From Panopea generosa (Eukaryota; Mollusca; Bivalvia; Adapedonta; Hiatellidae), in assembly GCA_029582155.1 (NCBI GenBank), contig CM055906.1:13595388-13659387 (forward strand): a stretch of 64,000 nucleotides of DNA, written 5' to 3'. The notes below the pieces were generated by a model. The model had not been told where the DNA came from, did no database searches, and was given only the letters and a program-made list of their open reading frames with translations. Both the position numbers and the translations under genes were made by a program. Below, piece by piece: positions 38,951 to 51,931 of the stretch. Position 1 is the first letter of the stretch, and the number at the start of each line of letters is the position of its first letter.

Positions 38951-39386
38951 GTCGGGATGGTTCATTTAAAAGTTCTTTGTAGATGTTGTGATAGATGGTA
39001 CTTTAGTTTGTCAGTCATTTTAGTGTGGTGTACGTGTTTGGCATTACTCACGAGCGAATGTGTTTTGTTGCGTATGGTGTTATATGTATTCCAATTGTTT
39101 GGATTGTTTGTTTTGCGTGCTCTGATGCAGATCGTCTTCTTCGTCGAATATGGTTTCTGATTGTGTTGTGCATCCACGACGGGTCGTTGGGTCGTACTGT
39201 TATAGTTTTATTAGGAATTCACTCATCACACAAAGAAAGTAATGCCGCAGTGAGACTAGAAAAATAAACATCAATATCAGTATCAAAGCAAGATTGCCAA
39301 TCGAACTCAGATACATTGGTACGCAACTGATCAAATTTGGCTTCCGAAAATTTCCAGACTTTTCACTTGAAGGTGTGTGTTGGGGT

Positions 39387-40067
39387 TTAAAGTATCTGAT
39401 ACAACAAAAAAACTGGACAATGGAAGCGAATATTCTGCTCACGGAAAGGTTCACCTACACCACAGATGGATACTAGATTGGGGGAGAATACAAAGAATAG
39501 GTCAATAATGCACTGGGAAGACTCGGTAAAATTGGTCGGGTCTGAAATTAGTTGAGAGAGGCCGAATTGCATACACATGTTGGCAATGTTCAATTGAGAT
39601 GCAGGTTTGAGACAGTCGAAATTAAAATCACCACTTACCACTATGTCTTTAATCTGAGTATCGACAGCCAGGGCTATGGAATCCTGAATATACGAAAAGA
39701 CAGCAGCATTGGAATTTGGCGGAAGATAGAAAACGCCGAACAAAATATGTTTATGTTTCAACTTCAATTCTTACCATATACATTCAATGTCGTTTACCTC
39801 TAAGTCACTTTCGGCGAGAAGTTATCGTAAACTTAACACAGACTAGAACACCGCCATATATGTCAGTCGGGCGATCTTTACGGAAGGGTGTTTGGTAGTT
39901 GGAAAAGGCAAGATCCAATGTAGATGTGTTGTTATTCTACAAGGTTTCCTTCCGTGAAAGTCAAAAACATCAAATGAGCACAAATCAGCATACAGATGGT
40001 GTATCTTTGGGACAAAGCTTTGGACATTATAATGAGCAAATGAAAGATGGCTAGAAATAAGTTCCAA
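39387..40067 (-). pseudogene. LINE apurinic-type endonuclease domain, broken
   Basis: One frame (39843-40067) begins the domain with LSFAHYNVQSFVPKIHHLYA. A middle part in another frame includes DIYGGVLVCVK near 39850-39880. A second frame (39387-39767, 126 codons) holds ILFGVFYLPPNSN, the GDFN motif at residues 46-49, IDLFFVFSP and a decayed HCPV. In this family the domain nicks target DNA. The order fits an EEP/APE fold. The catalytic glutamate of the TET-type motif is not visible, since KPCR stands in its expected place. Confidence 0.88.
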
Positions 40068-40112
40068 GAGGCCAACTGATCCGGAAGACCAGGTAGATGA
40101 CGAGCCGGAACT

Positions 40113-40319
40113 CTAGTCAGATGTACTAGATGAAGCTGGACCAGGATTCATGTGGACTTCACCGGACTCTATAAGCAAAATGGAAAGCCAAATAATCAAA
40201 TCAATACCTTTTTGACGGAGATGATATTGGCTAAACAGACCCACTCTCGCTCTGTAAGCAGATATATATATACACGTTATGTAATACCAGGGTGATAAGT
40301 CAGAGTGAGCGAGTATCAT
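40113..40319 (-). pseudogene. LINE N terminus with 2A-like NPGP motif
   Basis: A 68-codon open frame has a hydrophobic run (LIIWLSILLI) followed by ESGEVHMNPGP. The NPGP codons are 40137-40148. A hydrophobic stretch ending in D(V/I)ExNPGP is the 2A-like ribosome-skipping signal known from several APE-type LINEs. Here the Asp is Glu and the ExN position is HMN, so activity is uncertain. The frame is open to a stop just after SSSTSD, before the endonuclease. Confidence 0.7.
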
Positions 40320-40330
40320 CCGAGGGACAT

Positions 40331-40559
40331 GTGATCATGCGAGAAGAAAGGAAGTAAGAGAGCATAGGATGTGAAGGAGTAGGGCAATAGAAAATAGATA
40401 TACAGTTCCGGCGCAAGCCATATCAATTTCCCTAAAATTGACCGGTTTTATTTGAGAGATCAAATACATTATATTTTTGGTATTATCATTTCAGCTAGTT
40501 ACAAGAATAGTGGGATTCTATCTTCCTTTACATAAATATTCAATATATATTCATTTTAT
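40331..40559. other. Flank of the LINE 5' end
   Basis: About 230 bp may include the LINE 5' untranslated part. The boundary is unclear. Confidence 0.4.
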
Positions 40560-40830
40560 ATATTTGTATTATGTACACTAGCAAATACTTTTATACAAGT
40601 TCGTCTGTACATACATATACACATAGCTTTAAAAAAGCAAACAACATCAAACATACACAGACACTTTCGTATGCACGCACGCTCACTACATACATACGGA
40701 AACACATGCACGCATTTCACGTGTACACATACACACATGCAAATATACATACACACAACAAATATACGTGCATACATACGTATACACACAAAAGACACAT
40801 ATGTACTAAAACCTATACCTAATACAAACA
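40560..40830. repeat. (CA/TA)-rich degenerate microsatellite
   Basis: Words such as CATACATACACACA and ACACATGCAAATATACATAC recur irregularly. Frames of 83-91 codons on both strands are produced by this repetitive composition. Confidence 0.8.
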
Positions 40831-40956
40831 TAAGTGCATTATTGTTTAAGAATATTGTAGAAAAAAAACAACAAAAAAACTAAGACTAAGTATATTAATA
40901 ACAATATACAGCATGACATTGAACAGCTTTTGCTCCCTCATTGTTATTATCATTGA
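40831..40956. other. Short spacer between simple repeats
   Basis: AT-rich sequence with poly-A runs near 40861-40880. Confidence 0.5.
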
Positions 40957-41060
40957 CATTATCATCATCATCATCATCATCACTATCATCATCATCATCA
41001 TCATCACAACCACCACCATCATAAGTATCATCATCATATTCATATTCATCAATATTAACA
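40957..41060 (+). repeat. (ATC)n trinucleotide microsatellite
   Basis: Runs of ATC are interrupted by ACT, ACA and ACC variants. The 97- and 87-codon open frames crossing it are rich in Met or Ile and are artefacts. Confidence 0.95.
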
Positions 41061-41071
41061 ATAACAACAAG

Positions 41072-43590
41072 GTTGTGTTGCTCTTAAAAAAGACACTGTA
41101 TTTGCATATGCGGAGTAACATTAAGTACACTAAAGACACGGTATCCGCATATACGGAGTATCGTTGTATACACTAAAAACACTGTATCCGCATATATGGA
41201 GTATAGTTGTGTACTCTAAAGACACTGTATCTGCATATATGGAGTATAGTTGTGTTCTCTAAAGACACTCTATCCTCAAATACGGAGTAACGATATGTAC
41301 ACTAAAGACACTGTATCCGCACATTCGGAGCAACGTTTCGTACACTAAAGACACTGTATCCGCACATACGGAGTAAAGTTGAGTGCACTTAAGACACTGT
41401 ATTCGCACATATGGAGTTACGTTGTGTACATTAATGACACTGTATCTGCACATACGGAGTAACGTTGTGTGCACTAAAGACAATGTATCCGCACATACGG
41501 AGTAACGTTGTGTACACTAAGACAATGTATCCGTACATACGGAGTAACGTTGTGTACACTAAAGACAATGTATCCGCACATAAGGAGAAACGTTGTATAC
41601 ACTAAAGACACTGTGTCCGCACATACGGAGTAACGTTGTGTACACTTAAAACAATGTATCCACACATACAGAGTAACGTGGTGTACACTTCAGACAATGT
41701 ATCCGCACATACGGAGTGACGTTTTGTACACTTAAGACAACGATCCGCACAAACGGAGTTACGTTGTGTGCACTAAAAACCCTGTATCCGAACATACGGA
41801 CTAACGTTGTGTACGCCTAAGACACTCTATCCGAACAAACGTAGAATCGTTGTGTGCACTAAAGACAATGTATCCGCACATACGGAGTGACGTTTTGTAC
41901 ACTTAAGACACTGTATCCGCACAAACGGAGTAACGATGTGTTCACTAAAGACACTGTATCTGCACATACGGAGCAACATTGTGTACACTAAAGACACTGT
42001 ATTTGCACATAGGGAATAACGTAGTGTACACTAAAGACACTGTATTTGCACATACGGAATAACGTTGGTGTACCCTTAAATCACTGTATCCGCTCATACA
42101 GAGTATCGTTGTGTACACTTATGACCCTGTATCTGAACATACGGAGTAACGTTGTGTACACTAAAGACACTGTATTTGCATATACGGAATAGCGTTGTGT
42201 ACACTAAAGACACTGTATTTGCACATACGGAATAACGTTGTGTACCATTAAATCACTGTATCCGCTCATACAGAGTATCGTTGTGTGCACTAAAGACAAT
42301 GTATCCGCACATACGGAGTAACGTGGTGTACTCATAATACACTGTATCCGCACATAAGGAGAAACGTTGTGTACACTAAAAACACTGTATTTGCACATAC
42401 GGAATAACGTTGTGTACACCAAAGACCCTCTATCCGAACAAACGGAGTAACGTTGTGTACACTTAAGACACTGTATCCGCTCATACAGAGTATCGTTGTG
42501 TACACCAAAGACATTCTTTCCGAACAAACGGAGTAACGTTGTGTACACTTAAGACACTGTATCCGCACATACGGAATATCTTTGTGAACACTAAAGACAC
42601 TGTATCCGCTAATACGGAGTAACGTTGTGTACATTAAAGACACTGTATTTGCACATACGGAATAACGTTGTGTACACCTTAGACACTGTATTCGCACATA
42701 TGATGTTACGTTGTGTACACCAAAGACACTCTATCCGAACAAACGGAGCAACGTTGTGTACACTTAAGACACTGTATCCGCACATACGGAATATCTTTAT
42801 GAACACTAAAGACACTGTATCCGCACATACGGAGTAACGTTGTGTACACTAAAGACACTGTATTTGCATATACGGAATAACCTTGTGTACACCTTAGACA
42901 CTGTATTCGCACATATGGAGTTACGTTGTGTACACCAAAGACACTCTATCCGAACAAACGGAGTAACGTTGTGTACACTTAAGACACTGTATCCGCTCAT
43001 ACAGAGTATCGTTGTGTACACCAAAGACACTCTTTCCGAACAAACGGATTAACGTTGTGTACACTTAAGAAACTGTATCTGCACACACGGAGTAACGTTG
43101 AGTACACTAAAGACAATGTATCCGCATATACGGAGTAACGTTATGTACACTTAAGACACTGTATCCGCACATACGGAATAACGTGGTGTACACTAAAGAC
43201 AATGTATCCGCATATATGGAGTGACGAAGTCTACACTAAAGACACTGTTTCCGCACATCCGGAGTAACGTGGTGTACACTAAAGACAATGTATCCGCATA
43301 TACGGAGTGACGAGGTATACACTAAAGACAATGTATCCGCACATACGGAGTGACGTGGTGTACACTAAAGACAATGTATCCGCACATACGGAGTGACGAG
43401 GTGTACACTAAAGACAATGTATACGCACATACGGAGTGACATTTTGTACACTTAAGACACTGTGTCCGCACATACGGAGTGACGAGGTCTTCACTAAAGA
43501 CAATGTATCCGCACATACGGAGTGACATTGTGTACACTTAAGGCATTGTATCCGCACAAACGGAGTAACGTTGTGTACACTAGAGACAAT
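41072..43590 (+). repeat. 43-bp satellite array, about 58 units
   Basis: The unit includes TACACTAAAGACACTGTATC and CGCACATACGGAGTAACGTT, with GTG completing 43 bp. TCCG and CGGA flank CACATA as a small inverted repeat, and AACGTT is a palindrome. Substitutions cluster at CpG (CGCACATACGG becomes TGCACATACGG, CGCATATATGG and others). On the minus strand the consensus has no stop in any frame, which explains the many 60- to 121-codon frames with a Cys-rich 43-residue period. A tract at 42600-43060 shows block duplication of neighbouring variants. Confidence 0.95.
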
Positions 43591-44539
43591 CAATATCATT
43601 TTGTTTAAGACTGAAGGACATATTTCTACATCTATGCAAATTGAAAATTATAATCAAAGCTTAACTTATCAGCGATGACAATGGATACTTAAGGAATAAA
43701 TTACATGTTTTTAAAATTCTTATATTTACCAGGTTGAAAATAAGTGAAATGGTTCACTCATACCTTGATCGTTACATGTAAATTCACAGATTGCACAGAT
43801 GTTAAGCAAATAAAATCATTATATTTATATCATTAATCCACTAGAGTAAGACTTCATGTCTTTTTTCTCATTTATCTAGTTGATGACGTGACAATTAATC
43901 GCAAATCTCGGCAAGTCTGATTTTATCAAAAAAAGTATGCAAAAGCTGTGAATGGTTCATAACTGTTCATCGGTATGCGTTCATGGGAAATAACGACACA
44001 ATTAAACTAACTAGATTAACTAAGCGTTAACGCCACAAATATAAACATGTTTATGTGTTCTGTCAGTTTAGCTTGAATCCCTTAATTCGTTTCCTCTGAA
44101 TTATGCAATGTACCAACTGTATAAAGGATTGGTCTGATTAAATTATTTCAGATACTTTTGCATGTCAATCCACAATCACTCTGCTAATTGGGCCAACTTT
44201 AGATCCGTTTCTTGGAAATGTTCATTTCTGTTTGACTGATATAGAATCATTACGTTCCAACTTACATTTGCAGATTGGTTTTTCCAGATGTGATAGAAAT
44301 AATTATATACCGAGGAGGACAATTATCCCTTCCTAGATTAAGTTTTCCGTCTCCGAGTGTGTACGTGGTAGTTGTTACCGTTCTTATATGTATGTTTTTC
44401 CACAGGGTCATGTTTAACAAATACTAAGATATATATGGCGTGCCGGTTTCTTTCGTGGAGGCTATATGAGTATGAAAATGAGTATATATGATTGTTTTCT
44501 GGTAAATTACTGGTCAACATTTTCACCTCTCATGTTAAG
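43591..44539. other. AT-rich DNA, no gene seen
   Basis: No repeat or coding signal was recognised. Confidence 0.5.
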
Positions 44540-44625
44540 CACGAGCGGGACTCAAACACACACACGGATTGACGGTTAAAAGGCAATGCTTTTGAAACAG
44601 CACAGCAGACCACTCGATCGCATAT
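44540..44625 (-). mobile_element. Possible degenerate tRNA-derived SINE head
   Basis: On the minus strand GATCGAGTGGTCTGCTG resembles a Ser/Leu-type box A and TGTTTGAGTCCCGCTCG a box B in which the TTCG has become TTTG. Spacing is that of a class II tRNA with a longer variable arm. No second copy was found, so this remains weak. Confidence 0.4.
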
Positions 44626-47600
44626 AAACGACATACGTAGTGAATCTTAAATAATAATGACGGTGACTATTATCTATACAGTCATGTTTTAACAAACATA
44701 AATAAGAAACAGTGTATCTACAAGAAGATGTTACATAAAGCACTTACCTACGAAATTAAAACATGCAACATATGTACTATTTGAATAAGGACGATTTACT
44801 GAAACTATGCTGCATGTACATCATTCAACTATGACAACTGACGTGACAAATACAAATTTTGAAACATTTCCATCATTGGAAAGCATCCCGAATTATACTT
44901 ATTGACAATTCAATAGTTTGGTATAACCTGTTTCAATGTATTATGATTGACGATGTGCTTATAAACTTGACACTCTTATTTGAATATGATTTTTTTGTAT
45001 TTTAAATATTTCGTATGGAAGTGCTCAAAAATACTTTTAAAGGGAAACAATTACATAAAATCGAAATTGGAACAATTTAGGCATAGACAATTTTATTTAA
45101 ATTAATATCCAAGAAATCAAAAGCATGTTTGTTTTTTGTTTTATTTAATAATGTTGGAAAGCCAACATTGTTAGTTTCATATTACCGTACATGTTCTAAA
45201 TGATTGTAAAATTAAACTGAATTCAGTTGAGTTACAGAGAAAATATCTCAAATTACGTTCTTTAAAGAAAATCCAACATATTTTTAAACAGATTCAAGTA
45301 TTTCGGTCGAGTTATGAATATTTTTCAAACCTCTTACAATAGTAGTACTACGACCACTAGGTTATATATCAGATACGACGGTTACCATATACATTGTACA
45401 CTACGAAAAGTCTGTAGAGTGATTATACGTCTATGGGTCAGATAATTATAATTCACACTCCTAATAACAAATTAACGTCTAGATAATATACGAAATGTAA
45501 TCACAACTCTTACTTGCTATCGATCCTTGGTACTTATGTCTACATTAGATCATGCACCATCGTACCATTATAGCTCGGGCTGTGTATTATGATAAGTGAT
45601 ATACAGACGTACTCGTATGTCCAGAAATACACTTAGAATAAGTAGAATTAGCATATGAATAGAATATTTGTTTAATATTATTACAATATATCAGCAGGTT
45701 ATTTCGTAATATGACATGACATATAATGTAAATCCTTGGTGAAAATGAGAAGGTAAAATTGTACTGACATTTGATATATCGTAAATCGTTGTTACATGTG
45801 ATGAACATTTTTATTCAATAAAAAATACTTATTGTGTTTACTAGGAGCACATAAAAGTCAAATTTGTTCGTTACAACTGAAAAAAGCAGTTACAAAAAAT
45901 AGGTCTTAAGAAGTGATCAAATGTAAAATGAAACATTAAAACATTCAAAATAAGCAACAACTATTTCCGAAACGAAAGCCAAACAATAAATTATATAAAC
46001 TGTCAGTGTTTCAACGGTAAGTATATTTTGATAAAATCCCTTGCAGAACGCAATAATTGTAAATCCATGTACAATAAAGTAAGCAACAACTAATATATTT
46101 TGTAGGAAATTCGAAAATATAATTGTTTAATTAAAAAACTTTATGAAAATTAAAAAATATACCATATGAAGCACTCATGTTGTTGCAGTTCGCTTACAGT
46201 ATAATTCTACATGAATTAAATGTTGATACTTTTATATTATCTGTATTAAATGTCCTTTTCTTTAATACTTTGGATGTCATACTTTCTATGATACAATTGG
46301 TTCTGTAGTTTTAATCGCGTTGAAAAGAAGTGGAGTGGCAGGATTCCTCCGAGGTATAATATATGTATACACCGAGGCAAGCATTACAACAGAGACCACT
46401 GTCAATAATGTCACCAATACGGGGACAAATTAACTTCCATTAGACTTCCATTACAAATTCATTATTTATTTTTTTTGGTATAAATTACTTACGTACTTCA
46501 CCATATTGTAACTTATATCGCCTTCCTGTCCTCGTGGGATTATTTTGTATATAAAATCAAATTATTTTGTTTTTGATCGAGCAAAACTGGTTGCTTTTAT
46601 AAGATCATTGAAGATTGTTACGAACGTGTTTTTGAAAGTTATCTTATTAAAAAGAAGTATTCAGGGTGTGTTCTTGTATTTTAACTCCCTGGTGCCCTGA
46701 TACCATTATATGTAAGTCGTTTCAACTTGTACATCTTTCTCCTTTATACTCCAAAGATTGCATGAAATATAAGTTTTTGTCTATAAAATAAATCCACCTG
46801 AATAAAAAAGGATTTAAATTGTTTGATTGTTTTAGCGTATTGTGGATCAAGTGAGTTGAAAATATATTAACAAATTGTTTTAATTTTATTATTTCGAATT
46901 CACTATTGGCCCAAATATAAGTCGTACTTACTCTTAAGTTTTATGTTGAGAAAATGACAAAACTGTTCAGTTTCTTTCACTGAGCGATGTATACCATTAT
47001 AGTCTTCAATATATAAGCGTGTTAGTCAAGCACTATTATAAACATTAATACGCATTGAGAGAATATCAAGTACATTATATCTATGCATACTGAATTTGCA
47101 TATACATTTCCACTGAAGGCCAGTTTCCAATATTCTTACCCATTCCTATGTTAATACTAAACAAACTAGCATTCCAAACGCGTAAAGTTTGAAGAGTTAT
47201 AATTATAAAAGAGTTACGATTAGGATGTTCAGATGAAGACAATCTACGAAGCACGGACACTTTAACAAGACTGATTCTCTAACATAGGTTTACATGTCAC
47301 TTTTGCTCATTTGTCTAACTGACTGACCTGGCGCAACTATCGCTTTGCCCACTAACCACGTTTGTCCAAGTAAATGCAATGTAATACATTGCACTGTTTA
47401 ATTAGATATCGTTAGCTTGTCTTATAAAAATGGCGGCCGTGGAAACAATAGCGAACGCTGATTGGATAATTGACTTGTTTGACAATTAGCATTAGGTTAA
47501 TTAATCTAGAGTATTCGTTTTGTTAATGTTGTAACTATTCTTGAGAAACAAACTATTATTAGTTTAAGGTACCGTTTCTCTATTCAGTTTTGTTATATAT

Positions 47601-47944
47601 TGAAAAGAAAATGTAATGTATACATATTTGTGAATAACCAGACATAAATGTATAGACAAAACTACAGCAAGCATGCCTAGATACAATGAAGACAAAATAC
47701 ACAGTATTAAGGTATCTAACAAACCAATATATTTGTTGTCAACTTGTATACTATGGTTTTTCATGCAACACACCTTGACTGGACGGACACTTTACATACA
47801 TGAACTGCTAGCTTTATATGGGTAGGATCCAGTTAAGGATTCATGACTGCTCATATGCTATATAAAGGACAGATTTAGAAACCCGTTGAATCATGAACAT
47901 CGTGAAATCATATATTTTTATCTGATAAAGGGAGATCCTAAAAT
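44626..47944. other. AT-rich intergenic DNA, no gene seen
   Basis: About 3.3 kb with frames under 75 codons and no recognised repeat or RNA gene. Confidence 0.5.
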
Positions 47945-48012
47945 TCTTAAATATATGTGTGTGTTTGTGCGTGCATGTGTGCGTGCGTGCGCGCGTGCGT
48001 GCGTGTGCAGGC
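47945..48012 (+). repeat. Alternating GT/GC/AT tract (possible Z-DNA)
   Basis: The tract moves from TATATGTGTGTGT to GTGCGTGCGTGCGCGCGTGC with purine and pyrimidine alternating almost throughout. It is the most CpG-dense short stretch in the middle of the window. Confidence 0.85.
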
Positions 48013-48440
48013 GCGTAGCGTGGTTAACTCAGATACTCTGCCGAGTAATATTTGTAACCAAAGACTAAATATTGAAATAACTAAATAGTCGAGAAAAGCA
48101 ATAGAAATGTAACAGGATGGGGTTACACATAGGTACATTAACGTTTCGGTATAAACTGCCTCATGCACCAAGTAACACTGTTCACCGTGTCCTTTATGTA
48201 AAATTACGACCTTAGTTATAGTGTGCAATCCGGGCCGACATTTCCCGATGTAGGTAGATATTTTCTAAAGTAATGTGTTTTAGCCAAATGAAGCAATAAA
48301 ATGTTAACATATGGAGTCATCACTTCTACTTCTGTTTCTACAAATTGTCGCGGTGAAAGTTCCCTATGACTCTTGCAGGCGGTAGTGGAACCATACTCGT
48401 ATACCCTGCCCTGAGTAACTTGCAAAGTTGTCACGCTACG
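48013..48440. repeat. GC-richer segment bounded by a 10-bp inverted repeat
   Basis: GCGTAGCGTG near 48014 recurs inverted as CACGCTACGC near 48433. Between them the sequence is less AT-rich than its flanks and holds a 72-codon open frame on the minus strand (48216-48434) without a recognisable domain. It may be a small inverted-repeat element, but a single case does not prove this. Confidence 0.35.
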
Positions 48441-51400
48441 CTCCTGGTGTGTGTATGTAATGAAATACTAGTATATTTAAAATAACAAATAACTCGTTGG
48501 TCATATTCGTGTATTTTTTATTTTTCAAATATTTTTTCTTTTGTTGCCGCATAAAATAATTCAAGTACAACCAAATCATTTTATATTTACCCTTAAAGTA
48601 TATTGGAAAGGAAAGTAAAAAACAACAACAGCACTTTCACAACAAAAATCTCGCTAAACGGCCGATATTCAAGATGTCTGAAAACCATGAAAAAGCTTCT
48701 ACTCTAGAACAATATTTAACGTATTAATCATTGTTTTTGCTAAATATAACTTGTGATATCTAGGTGATGAACACGTTAAAGGTATTTGTTAACTAGATAC
48801 TTTGACATTTTACTACAGCATCTCGTATATAAAGCTGTGAAAATAGACTAGTCTTATATGTAATCTGATCTAACATAAATTATTATAACAATTGTACATT
48901 GTCCTTTGTGCGTTTCATTTCATATAAACTAAACACTTCCCATGTTCATATAACATTTAAGCCTTGCTTAGGTATGCAACTCCAAAATGGCCGATGTTCA
49001 AGACCATTATTCTACAATTATTCTTTGACAAAAAACGGTCAAATATAAAATTATAAACATGCTAATTTTACTATTTTATACCAATTGTAATCTTATAATA
49101 CCATTCAAAACCATAATTTAATTTAGTATATACTATTCCGGTAAAGCTTGTATGCAAACAAGTAGCTGATTGTCTTAGACACGTGTAGCCAGTTTCGCAT
49201 TGCAAACCAAATTAGAAGCAAGGTCAGTATCAAACACTAACGTTAAGAATAATTATCAATGCTCACATTAGCATGTTTATGTTAATTTTCATGAGATTAG
49301 ATCTACTTTTTATATCTGCTTTTTATCTCCGGAATATATATATATTATATATATAATAAATTTATTAGTTGAAAGAGGTTTATATTTAGAAACGAAACTC
49401 GTACCTCATTTTATTACTAAGCATTTAATTACTACTCTTTCAAGGAACTCATCATTTCCCCTACACATTTTACATTTTCTTACTTGTACAATTGGGTCGT
49501 TCCATTCCAATTACATCAATGAATGCATTCGTGGCTTCAGCTTCTTATCTGTTCAATCTTCCATTGTTGCTGTCTAAATAGGTAATTTGATTAATCGTTT
49601 CCTCATTCAGTGTTTCAACGATTGATTGCCTAATTGCAACATCTTGTTTACAAACAGCTAATGAGATAAACAGCCCTCGTCTCTCCCAATATTACAAAAC
49701 CCTTCTCGAGTGTCAAGGTTTTCATTGTTTTACCTATAAAATCTGCTTGATTGACTGACAGGCTCTGCTAATATTTTAGAGCCAAAATACATATACATCC
49801 TTCCATATGAGATTTAAGATCAGATCTTTTCTCCCAAATATAAGGATTGTATAGGTGGGACTCATCATCGTGTTCAGTGACTGTTTTAATAAACTGGTGT
49901 TTAATGTTCAATATAAACCTCCACGTTCACGTATGGATCCATAGTGACATACAACATTGATATTAAAATGTACGTAAATAGTATGAGTGTTGTTATCTGA
50001 ACAGGTCTGGTTAAATAATTTTATTGTTTGTTTCTATTGGGTCAAACAGTTGCATATTTGCAACAAAAATTCTAAGTTTTTATCTAAGTTTTGATTTTTA
50101 AATTAAACAAAAACAGATCACCCGAATACTATAAAGATGTCATAAAACCTAGAAAGATAATATATATCCTGATTCGGGTGTTATGTGACTGCATAAGTAC
50201 TCTTTGTCAGAAACCGATCCTGCAGGTGCATAGTAATGATATATTGGACTTGGACGTGAGTTTTGACACATCGATATCCACTAAGTGCTTTCTGGCAGGT
50301 CTTCATTACTTCAAATTCCCCGAAAACCTGCTCTCAGACTTCTAATAGTACATATAAACTGAACGATTATTTTGATGTTATCTTTCATGAGCTGACTTTA
50401 TTTGTTAATCATTACGTAGGCTCAAACTGTATCTAAACATCAATGCAGATTATCATATGCACTGAAGTTCAATATGACAGTTTTTTGCGCGTTATTTTTA
50501 AAGAGTGGAACTTTTGTCGTATATACATGTAGCTTGCACTTTTGTAATAATAACTTGCTGTAAACTCGCACATTCATATTTTCTAGGCTGTTTACATCAA
50601 CATTTGTTGGTGGACTTTGATAAGAACTTTTTTTCTTGTTTTGGATATGCATCTAAGGTTAGGACAACTGTACTTTGTTTGATACTCGTTTAGGAACTTT
50701 TCACATGTTCCTATATGCTATCCGTATTGCTTTAAAAGAAATGATCATTAATAAGTCACTGAGGTTTAAGTTATAAGATATTTGTCAAAACACGTAAATA
50801 TATATTTAATTTTCTAGCTTACAGAACAAATGCTATCCTGTATGGTAAACTAATACATAGGTTTAGTGGACATCTTGCAATTCAACCACTTCAACAATGT
50901 CATTGCATTCCTCCGTATTTTAACACATTTAATAGTAATTAACACAATAATATAAATTATCACCATTTTTTTCTGGTTCTAAGAAAACTATATTCCGTAA
51001 AAGAGATATATTATATATGTTTTGAAAATCAACAATATTCTCAAGTTTGCATCTGGAAATTTAATACTGAAAGCTAAAAATATATGTTTTTGATGGTAGT
51101 CTTGAATTCAGCAATGTTTATGTACTTTAATTGATTTATAGATATATCAATGTCTTCTGTTTAAGCGTAAAACATTAAAAAAAAAGTTAATATTGTCCTT
51201 GATTTATTTATTAAGTTGTTCCCAATACTGAATTCTAAATCATGTTCTATACTGGTGCTTTTTTACATTTTTAATTAGACTATATTTTTATTTTATCATT
51301 ATATGATTCTTTGTATATACAAAACATGTAAAACGTTATTTACATTTTATTTCAAAGATAACTGAACTGTTGGCGGTCATTTTAAATTTCGGCAATTTTG

Positions 51401-51931
51401 TCACGTCATTTTTTAATTTCATTTTTTAATTCGTATTTAAATACAGTATGGATGTTTGATATGATTTTATGATAAACACGGTTATGTACCGTACATACAT
51501 ATATATATGTGTGGTGCTGAATACAAATATACTAGGTGATTTTGAAAATACCTCTTACATGTGTGACAACGTCTGCATGTACACGTTGTCCTTGAGTAAA
51601 TTACTATACAAAAGAAAACGAAGATCATTTTATGCCTTCACAAAACCAAAGTTACAAACATGCATAAGCATACACTAAATGGGACGACAATACAGGTATA
51701 AAAAATACCTCCGTTTAACGCTTAAGCAGATTCTCGTAACAGTTGTGTCTTTATGCCCTTCAAGCTCAAATGGATAAATTACGTTCACAACGTTAAGTTA
51801 TAATCAAGTTTACTCCGCAATCGGCAAATTTTGCCTTTGGCCATTTACATAGTTTTACAAAGAAAATACATTTGATAAACATTACAAAGCATATATAACT
51901 CATTACACCACACATTACATGAATATTATTC
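48441..51931. other. AT-rich intergenic DNA, no gene seen
   Basis: An AT palindrome lies at 49335-49365. Frames of up to 84 codons (50091-50345 plus) are unrecognised. Confidence 0.45.

Larger units (their letters stand above)
36980..40330 (-). mobile_element. Decayed APE-type LINE (Jockey/CR1-like group), near full length
   Basis: On the minus strand the parts occur in the right order: hydrophobic N terminus with a 2A-like NPGP, apurinic-type endonuclease, reverse transcriptase, and a Cys/His C-terminal region. An AT-rich 3' tail follows, ending in AATAAATAAATATTG near 36985-37000. The protein is broken by several stops and frameshifts, so the copy is dead. Its length, about 3.3 kb, is close to that of a single-ORF CR1/L2-like element. 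I cannot set the clade. The 3' repeat and target site duplication were not fixed by eye. The element is less AT-rich than its surroundings, consistent with a foreign coding sequence. Confidence 0.9.

Noticed and set aside
40846-41176. Met-rich and Ile-rich frames across the ATC microsatellite
   Set aside because: Simple trinucleotide composition explains them fully.
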